DNA from: Accumulibacter sp.
Lineage (GTDB): Bacteria; Pseudomonadota; Gammaproteobacteria; Burkholderiales; Rhodocyclaceae
Reading direction: 5' to 3'
NCBI GenBank assembly: GCA_031276375.1
Contig: JAISNE010000299.1
Location: 1-5,906, forward strand
Length of the DNA stretch: 5,906 nt
In this document: positions 1 through 4,917 of the stretch, one piece after another
Position numbering within the stretch: position 1 is the first letter of the stretch
Layout of the letters: every line of letters starts with the position of its first letter
Made by a program: the position numbers and the translations under genes
Notes under the pieces: generated by a model
What the model was told of the DNA's origin: nothing
The model's input: only the letters and a program-made list of their open reading frames with translations
Databases searched by the model: none

Positions 1-50
1 TCCTGTTGATTTACACTCAAGGACGGAAGGCGGCGGTTCACGCCAGATGC

Positions 51-103
51 GGGATCGGGCCGCCGGACACCATCACGGCCCCTGCCCGGCGCCTTCCGAT
101 CCC
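51..103 (+). terminator. Strong inverted repeat in the leader of the HINT gene: possible terminator or 5'-UTR hairpin
   Basis: GGGATCGG at 51-58 is perfectly complementary to CCGATCCC at 96-103. Inside it, GCCGG at 62-66 pairs with CCGGC at 86-90, and GC at 59-60 can pair with GC at 91-92, leaving a loop of about 19 bases. Downstream (104-126) the strand is only moderately T-rich, with no clean T run, so this is not a textbook rho-independent terminator. It could end an upstream gene (a TGA in frame 1 sits at 7-9), or be a leader hairpin of the HINT transcript. The pairing is seen; the role is inferred. Confidence 0.35.
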
Positions 104-126
104 GAGTCTCTTTCACATTCATTTTC

Positions 127-133
127 AGGGGAG
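127..133 (+). promoter_or_regulatory. Ribosome binding site of the HINT gene
   Basis: AGGGGAG lies 11 bases before the ATG at 145 and is the best Shine-Dalgarno match in the leader. It supports 145 as the true start, although the frame stays open upstream to a TGA at 7-9 with no other convincing initiation site. Confidence 0.6.
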
Positions 134-144
134 CGCCAACCGCC

Positions 145-969
145 ATGATCGTCAAGACAACGGCAGAGAAGGAATCCGGCAGGCTGGCGGAAAAAGACGA
201 AGCCAGCGGCGCGGCGGATTCGCGCGTGCGCGCCAATATCGGCGAAATGCGCTGTCCGGAATGCGTAAGCGGCGGAGGGCTTTGTTTCGCGGCGGGAACC
301 CTGGTGCACACGAGAGAAGGCTTGAAACCCATCGAAAGCATCGAGGTGGGGGATTGGGTGCTTTCCAGACCTTGGGATGACGCGGGAGAAATCGCCTACA
401 AGCGCGTGACCCGGACGTTCCGGTCGGAAAACAAGGATGTCGGGATACTCAACGTCATCCCTCAGTCGGCAATCGACAGCGCGAAAATGGCCGGACGTCC
501 TGACGCGGACATCAGATACCAGCTTGTTGCGACACCCAACCACCTTTTCCGGGTAAAAGACCTGAGCTGGGAACGGCTGGATGCGTTGAATAAATCATAC
601 CCCCAAGGTCATGCGCGTCATGGAGAAGATTACCGGTTCGAACTACTGGAAAACGATACGGCGATTGGCTACTCGGCCCCGCTTTTCATAACGCCCGATT
701 CGGGTATCGCCTGGTTTCAGGTGCCTTCTTTCCGGTCAGGTCACACCGTCGACCTGACTCACGGAGCTTTTGCCGACCACCGCCTGCTTTCGCCTCCTGG
801 GCGCTATAACGATGAAGTGCAATGGTGGGAACCGGGTCACGAATTCCGTTGTACCGTTTACAACCTGGAAGTCGAGGACTTCCATACCTGTTTCGTCGGA
901 ACTTGCGGCATCTGGGTGCATGACGCATGTGACGGCGGCCCGGTTGAAAAGGACCCGCACGCCGGATGA
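145..969 (+). CDS. Stand-alone HINT-domain protein (polymorphic-toxin type), no toxin domain attached
   Basis: A 274-residue protein dominated by an intein-like HINT fold of the polymorphic-toxin class. The N-terminal 46 residues are charged and contain a CPEC pair (C37, C40). The fold begins at C47 (CFAAGTLVHT, then GLKPIESIEVGDWVLS, residues 59-74), where C47 is the expected nucleophile. The block B motif TPNH is at 130-133. The closing block, VYNLEVEDFHTCFVG, is at 238-252, ending IWVHDAC at 256-262. In this family the domain normally cleaves itself and releases a downstream C-terminal toxin. Here only DGGPVEKDPHAG follows, so no effector is present. The usual VHN ending is VHD (H259, D260), an Asn to Asp change at the cyclising position. 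Six or more cysteines occur (37, 40, 47, 236, 249, 254, 262). There is no signal peptide or membrane segment. The stop overlaps the start of the LRV gene (ATGA). The domain call is firm; the biological role is not. It may be a toxin remnant or a free-standing processing module. Confidence 0.85.
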   Translation: MIVKTTAEKESGRLAEKDEASGAADSRVRANIGEMRCPECVSGGGLCFAAGTLVHTREGLKPIESIEVGDWVLSRPWDDAGEIAYKRVTRTFRSENKDVGILNVIPQSAIDSAKMAGRPDADIRYQLVATPNHLFRVKDLSWERLDALNKSYPQGHARHGEDYRFELLENDTAIGYSAPLFITPDSGIAWFQVPSFRSGHTVDLTHGAFADHRLLSPPGRYNDEVQWWEPGHEFRCTVYNLEVEDFHTCFVGTCGIWVHDACDGGPVEKDPHAG

Positions 970-2339
970 AGCAAAAAATCAAGGGATCAGGGAATGAAGG
1001 GGAAAAAGAAAAGCCCGCCCCGCGGCGCCTCGCCGAAAACACCGGACTCAAGTTCCCGATCCAGGAACCGGACAAGCGCGCAAAAGATAAGCGAGGAACG
1101 AGGCAGCGAAACATGGAAAGCTTGAAAATGGCCGAAAGCACGGATACGCCAGCAAAGACCCTGGCGATTCTGGCGAATGAAGAAAACCGGGAAATCCGCC
1201 GGGCCGTGGCGGCCAACCCCAACACCCCGGCGGCGACGCTGGAACGGCTGGCGAGCGACGAGAGTCTTCCGGTGCGTTTCGCGGTGGCCGCGCATCCGGA
1301 TACGCCCCGTCCGGCGCTGGACAGGATGGCGCGGAGCGAAGACTGGCACGTCCGCCGCGCGCTCGCCAAAAACCGGAGCGAATCCTTCCTGCTGGAAGCG
1401 CTGGCGGCCGAACGGGACAGACACATTCGTCAAACGGTCGCGCAAAACCCGCGCGCGCCGGCCAGCGTCCTGGAAAGACTGGCAAAGGACGAAGACAAGG
1501 AAATCCGCCTGAGCGTGGCCGGCAACCCGAATTCGCCGGCGGCCGCGCTGGAAGTTCTCGCGCGGGACGAGGACGCGGAAATCCGGCGGAAAGCGCTCGT
1601 TCATCCGAACGCACCCATTCCCGCCCTGGCAATCCTGGCGCAAGACAAGGACAAGGAAGTTCGCCTGGCCTTGGCCAAACATCCGCGGGCACCGGCATCG
1701 GTTCTGGAAACCCTGGCGCGCGATGGCGACGAAGAAATCCCGCGGTGGGTCGCCGAACACCCGAACACGCCGGGTCCCGTGCTGGAAACCCTGGCGCGGA
1801 ACGGCAATGAAGCAATCCGGCAGGGAGTCGCCGGAAACAAGAATACGCCGGTCGCCATTCTGGAAAGTCTGGCGCGGGACACGCAAGCCTCTGTTCGCCG
1901 AACGGTGTCCTGGAACGCGAATCTGCCGATTCCCGCCCTGAGAACTCTGGCGCAGGATGAGGATGAAATGGTTCGTAAAAGTGTTGCCGCCAACCGCCGC
2001 ACCCCGATCGATTTGCTGCAAGAATTAGCCAGGGACAGCAAGAAAATCGCCTTCAGTGTAGTCCGCAACTCAAGCGCACCGCTCGCGCTCCTGGAAACCA
2101 TGATGGGGCATGAAGACCCCACCGTTCGTGGCCACTTGGCAAACAATCCGAACGCCAGCCTTGCGATGCTGGAGATTCTGGCGAGCGACGAAAGTGATTT
2201 CGTCCGCGAATTGCTTGCCTCAAGCCCGAACACGCCGACCGATCTGCTGAAGAGACTCGCGGAAGACCCGGACAAGACAGTTCGCCGTCGCGCGATTGAA
2301 CGCTTGGCGGAACAGCAAGGGAACGGAACAGGATCGTAG
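966..2339 (+). CDS. LRV (leucine-rich repeat variant) repeat protein, function unknown
   Basis: A 457-residue protein. Residues 1-60 are charged, Lys/Arg-rich and probably disordered. Residues 61-448 form 15 tandem units with the pattern TPxxxLExLAxDxDxxVRxxVAxNPN, typical of LRV/HEAT-like helical solenoids that bind proteins or other partners. No enzymatic motif, signal peptide or membrane segment is seen. There is no cysteine at all, so the cysteine-bound iron-sulfur N-terminal module described for the Azotobacter LRV protein is absent. The start at 966 overlaps the HINT stop as ATGA, with AAAAGGA at 947-953 as a plausible ribosome site, implying translational coupling. An alternative ATG at 1113 (residue 50) has GAGG nine bases upstream and would remove most of the charged tail. 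The context suggests a partner of the HINT protein, perhaps immunity-like or a binding scaffold. This is inference only. The gene runs convergently into midA. Confidence 0.82.
   Translation: MKQKIKGSGNEGEKEKPAPRRLAENTGLKFPIQEPDKRAKDKRGTRQRNMESLKMAESTDTPAKTLAILANEENREIRRAVAANPNTPAATLERLASDESLPVRFAVAAHPDTPRPALDRMARSEDWHVRRALAKNRSESFLLEALAAERDRHIRQTVAQNPRAPASVLERLAKDEDKEIRLSVAGNPNSPAAALEVLARDEDAEIRRKALVHPNAPIPALAILAQDKDKEVRLALAKHPRAPASVLETLARDGDEEIPRWVAEHPNTPGPVLETLARNGNEAIRQGVAGNKNTPVAILESLARDTQASVRRTVSWNANLPIPALRTLAQDEDEMVRKSVAANRRTPIDLLQELARDSKKIAFSVVRNSSAPLALLETMMGHEDPTVRGHLANNPNASLAMLEILASDESDFVRELLASSPNTPTDLLKRLAEDPDKTVRRRAIERLAEQQGNGTGS
1146..2309 (+). repeat. 15 tandem LRV units, period 26 residues (78 bp)
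   Basis: Within the LRV protein, units begin at residues 61, 87, 113, 139, 164, 190, 216, 242, 268, 294, 320, 346, 371, 397 and 423. All are 26 residues except the fourth (139-163) and the twelfth (346-370), which have 25. Conserved positions are Thr/Ala-Pro at 1-2, Leu at 6 and 9, Ala at 10, an acidic loop at 12-14, Val/Ile-Arg at 17-18, and Asn-Pro near the end. The DNA copies are diverged: the repeat is clear in protein but only patchy in nucleotides (for example 1706-1730 against 1782-1806). This points to old duplications under selection rather than recent expansion. Confidence 0.9.
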
Positions 2340-2417
2340 CCATTTGGAAATTCCGGCCAGCGGGAAGATTGGATCGAATCGTCCGGGATGCGACGGCAGA
2401 AGAATGGCGGGCTTTCG
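2340..2417. other. Intergenic gap between convergent genes
   Basis: This 78-base gap separates the LRV stop (TAG, 2337-2339) from the midA stop (TGA on the minus strand, 2418-2420). I found no hairpin longer than about 4 bp (GATT/AATC near 2367-2380) and no T tract on either strand. No intrinsic terminator can be named, and nothing else was recognised here. Confidence 0.5.
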
Positions 2418-3641
2418 TCACAGAGTAAGGCTTCGGTCGCCGGTGGAAAATCCGTCGAGCGTTTCGGCGATTCCCTTGCCGAGCGCCATGACCTTGAACA
2501 GTTCGCCCATTTCCGCGGGCGAGACGAGTTTCTGGACGGCCTGGGCTTGCGGCAGATAGCGTCGGGTGTCTTCGCGGGGCGTGCGGGCAAGAATCTCCGT
2601 GACGCCGTTGTTGAGCAGAAATGCCGCCTGGGTCGTGTAGCCGAGCAGGTCGAGGCCGGCGTCGTATCCGGATTCGGCGATCGCGGTGAAGTCGATGTGG
2701 GCGGTGATGTCCTGCAGGCCGGGCAGGAAAAAAGGATCGTCGTGCGCGTGGTGGCGGTAATGGCACATCAATGTGCCGCTGTCGCGCTGCGGGTGATAGA
2801 ACTCGTGGCGCGGAAATCCGTAATCGATGAGCAGCAGCGCGCCGCGCGCGAGGATGCCGCCCCACGCCGCCGTCCAGTCCGCCGCCGCCAGATTGATTTC
2901 GCTCACGTAGCCGGCGGGCGGCCGATATTCGTCCGCGATCCTTTGCGCGTGTTCGAGGACGCGCCCTTGCGCCGGGCGGTCTTCCCAGGCCAAGGCGCCC
3001 TCCGCTTCGCCCTCCGTTCCGCCTTCCGGCCCGGCCCGCCAGGCGACGCCGCGTTCGAAAATCGCGCCGGGCGTTTCTTCGTCTCCCCAGCGGAGCAGGT
3101 GGACGGGCAGGGCGTCGAGCAGCTCGTTGGCCAGCACCAGCCCTTCGAAGCGCGTTGGCAGGCGGTCGAGCCAGCCGACGCGCGGGAGCAGGCGCGGCGC
3201 GCGTTCGGCCAGCGTTTGCCGCTGGCGTTCGCGCAGTTCGCCGGAGAGTTCGAGGATGCGGTAACTGTCGGGGAGGCTGCCGCGCCGTTCCAGTTCGAGC
3301 AAGAGATCGGCGGCCAGACGCCCCGATCCCGCGCCGGCTTCGATGATCCGCGGCGCGGCGAGCGCCAGGATCTGTTGCGCCTGGGCGGCCAGGGTCCGCG
3401 CGAAAATCGGCGTCAGTTCGGGCGCGGTGACGAAATCGCCGGCCGCGCCGAAGTTGCGCGCGCCGCCCGAGTAGTAGCCCAGCCCAGGCGTATAAAGCGC
3501 CATCTCCATGAAGCGGTGGAAAGCGATCCAGCCGCCCGCGCCGGAAATTTCGCCGCGCAGGCGGGCAAGCAGCGCGTCGCTGGCGAGCCGCGCGTCGGCC
3601 TCGGGCGGCGGCAGGCGGGAAAGAGACGGCGCGAGCGTCAT
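2418..3641 (-). CDS. MidA/NDUFAF7-family SAM-dependent methyltransferase
   Basis: A 407-residue class I methyltransferase of the MidA (DUF185, Methyltransf_28) family. The eukaryotic member NDUFAF7 methylates an arginine of a complex I subunit; the bacterial substrate is not established. With the ATG at 3641 as residue 1, visible family motifs are FMEMALYTPGLGYYSGG (44-60), GDFVTAPE (68-75), the SAM-binding IIEAGAGSGRL (99-109), VLANELLDALPV (169-180), LLIDYGFPRHE (270-280), GTLMCHYRHH (289-298) and QDITAHIDF (310-318). A Gly/Glu-rich insert lies at about 202-218. The chosen start forms an ATGA overlap with the cobC stop and has GAAGAA eight bases upstream. ATG at 3650 and TTG at 3660-3662 are in-frame alternatives. 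It is the last gene of the cobalamin operon, probably co-transcribed through translational coupling. No known B12 step needs it. The family call is strong; the substrate is unknown. Confidence 0.93.
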   Translation of the reverse strand: MTLAPSLSRLPPPEADARLASDALLARLRGEISGAGGWIAFHRFMEMALYTPGLGYYSGGARNFGAAGDFVTAPELTPIFARTLAAQAQQILALAAPRIIEAGAGSGRLAADLLLELERRGSLPDSYRILELSGELRERQRQTLAERAPRLLPRVGWLDRLPTRFEGLVLANELLDALPVHLLRWGDEETPGAIFERGVAWRAGPEGGTEGEAEGALAWEDRPAQGRVLEHAQRIADEYRPPAGYVSEINLAAADWTAAWGGILARGALLLIDYGFPRHEFYHPQRDSGTLMCHYRHHAHDDPFFLPGLQDITAHIDFTAIAESGYDAGLDLLGYTTQAAFLLNNGVTEILARTPREDTRRYLPQAQAVQKLVSPAEMGELFKVMALGKGIAETLDGFSTGDRSLTL

Positions 3642-4168
3642 GGCCGCCATTCTTCGCGGCAAACATCGAGGCGCACCAGTTCGCCGAAGGCGAACTCCAG
3701 CCGGGACCAGTCGGCCACCGGCAGATGCCGCCAGTGGCCGACCAGCGCGCGCATGACGCCGGCGTGGGTGACGATCGCGGCGTCATCTTCCAGCGCGGCG
3801 GCGAAGCCGAGCGCCCGCGCCCGCAGCGCGGCGACGGATTCGCCGCCGGGCGGCGCGAAGCCGGCAACGTCGGCGGCCCAGGCGTCGATTTCCCGGCGCT
3901 CGATGTCGTCCCAGCGCCGTCCTTCCCACGCGCCGAAATCGATTTCGCTCAGCCGCGGGTCGACGCGCACCGACCCCGGCGGGGACAGTTCATGCGCCAG
4001 CCGGAGAGCGCGCCGCAAGGGACTGGAGTAAACAGCGAGACCGGCGGGCAGGCAGGAGCGCAGTCCGGCGGCGAAGCGGGCGGGTTCGCGGCAATCCACG
4101 TCGAGGCGTCCGTAGCAGACGCCGGGTTCGATGAGCGGAGGCGGATGGCGGATCAGGAAAACTCGCAC
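3638..4168 (-). CDS. cobC: Alpha-ribazole phosphatase, histidine phosphatase family
   Basis: A 176-residue phosphoglycerate-mutase-like phosphatase. In cobalamin synthesis CobC removes the 5'-phosphate from alpha-ribazole phosphate or from adenosylcobalamin 5'-phosphate (EC 3.1.3.73). The catalytic set is visible: R7-H8 in LIRHPP (RHP instead of the commoner RHG), R52 in SSPLRRA, E75 in LSEIDFGAWEG, and H135 in IVTHAGVMRAL. PPGGES at 106-111 is also typical. The start is a GTG at 4166-4168, and translation from it gives the expected beta strand directly before the RHP motif. It overlaps the 3' end of cobS by 16 bases, and its TGA shares bases with the midA ATG. The family assignment rests on motifs; the specific CobC role rests mainly on its place directly after cobT and cobS. 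A generic histidine phosphatase of other specificity is the main alternative. Confidence 0.92.
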   Translation of the reverse strand: MRVFLIRHPPPLIEPGVCYGRLDVDCREPARFAAGLRSCLPAGLAVYSSPLRRALRLAHELSPPGSVRVDPRLSEIDFGAWEGRRWDDIERREIDAWAADVAGFAPPGGESVAALRARALGFAAALEDDAAIVTHAGVMRALVGHWRHLPVADWSRLEFAFGELVRLDVCREEWRP

Positions 4169-4905
4169 AGCAGGCCGCAGTAGAACGCCACCTCGGCCAA
4201 CTGTTGCACGGCGCCCAGGCAGTCGCCGGTATAACCGCCGATGCGCCGCTTGAACAGGCGATACAGCCAGAACGTCGCGGCGGCGGCGAAGAGCAGGGCG
4301 GGAAGCGCCCGCTCCAGCAGCAGCAATACCGGCAGCAGCGCCATCACCGAGGCAAAAATCAGATCGCTCTTGCCGAGCTTGTCACTGAACGGCGTGGCCT
4401 TGCCTTCCTCGCGCGCGTAATCGAGCCGATGGAAGACGGCGGTCGCGCACAGACGGGACACGGCATGCCCGGCGATCAGCGCCACGGGCACTTGCAGCAT
4501 GTCGATCTCGATCAGCGCGAAGGCCCGCGCCAGCAGCAGGAGCGCCAGGCCGACCGCGCCGAAGCTGCCGATGCAAGAATCGCGCATGATCGACAACACC
4601 TGTTCCCGGTCGCCGCCGCCGCCAAAACCGTCGATGGTATCGATCCAGCCGTCTTCGTGCAGCGCGCCGGTGACCAGGATCGCCGTCACCATGGCGGCCA
4701 GCACGGCGAGCGTCTTTACCCAGAAAAAGGTGGCGATGGCGAACACCAGGCCGGCGAGCACGCCGACGATCAGGCCGACCGACGAAAAATAACGCATGCC
4801 CTTGCCCAGGGCGGCCGGATCCTGGCCGAGCGTGCCGAGCGCGGGCAGGCGGGTGAAGAAACGGATGGCTCCGAAAAAGGTCTCCAGTTCCGAACGTGTG
4901 GACAT
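4153..4905 (-). CDS. cobS: Adenosylcobinamide-GDP ribazoletransferase (cobalamin synthase)
   Basis: A 250-residue integral membrane enzyme. It joins adenosylcobinamide-GDP with alpha-ribazole or its phosphate to give adenosylcobalamin or its phosphate (EC 2.7.8.26). Family marks include FFGAIRFFTRLP near the N-terminus (10-21), the acidic active-site stretch GALHEDGWIDTIDG (80-93) followed by a GGGGDRE loop (96-102) and IMRDSCIGSFG (106-116), and GGYTGDCLGA (223-232). Hydrophobic segments at about 42-62, 65-82, 117-134, 138-150, 183-198 and 200-216 fit a polytopic protein. The length matches the family. ATG at 4903-4905 is preferred over a longer in-frame start near 5085, because the extra 60 residues overlap cobT, are Arg/Ser-rich and resemble an out-of-frame shadow. 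AAAGAGA sits just before the ATG. The gene follows cobT after 10 bases and overlaps cobC by 16. Confidence 0.96.
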   Translation of the reverse strand: MSTRSELETFFGAIRFFTRLPALGTLGQDPAALGKGMRYFSSVGLIVGVLAGLVFAIATFFWVKTLAVLAAMVTAILVTGALHEDGWIDTIDGFGGGGDREQVLSIMRDSCIGSFGAVGLALLLLARAFALIEIDMLQVPVALIAGHAVSRLCATAVFHRLDYAREEGKATPFSDKLGKSDLIFASVMALLPVLLLLERALPALLFAAAATFWLYRLFKRRIGGYTGDCLGAVQQLAEVAFYCGLLCEFS

Positions 4906-4910
4906 AGTCG

Positions 4911-4917
4911 TCTCTTT
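4911..4917 (-). promoter_or_regulatory. Ribosome binding site of cobS, overlapping the cobT stop codon
   Basis: On the minus strand AAAGAGA lies five bases before the cobS ATG and shares its first bases with the cobT TAA. This placement decides the cobS start at 4905 and suggests that ribosomes finishing cobT re-initiate on cobS. Confidence 0.6.

Noticed and set aside
12..17. TACACT as a -10 promoter element for the HINT gene
   Set aside because: The matching -35 would lie outside the window, and a six-base partial match alone is too weak.
987..2021. Long minus-strand frames opposite the LRV gene, with repeated motifs
   Set aside because: Their periodicity is the mirror of the 78-bp LRV repeats. 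The sense frame gives a coherent LRV consensus, the antisense frames do not.
1146..2309. CRISPR or satellite-type DNA array, because of the 78-bp period
   Set aside because: The units are coding, diverged at the DNA level and conserved as LRV protein repeats, with no identical direct repeats.
2053..3867. A 604-codon open frame on the - strand across midA, cobC and the LRV gene end
   Set aside because: It is out of frame with midA and cobC, extremely Arg/Pro-rich and without domain signals.
2388..4031. A 547-codon open frame on the + strand, opposite midA and cobC
   Set aside because: It is antisense to two genes with clear family motifs. It has Arg/Gly/Ala-rich composition without recognisable domains, as expected for shadow frames in GC-rich DNA.
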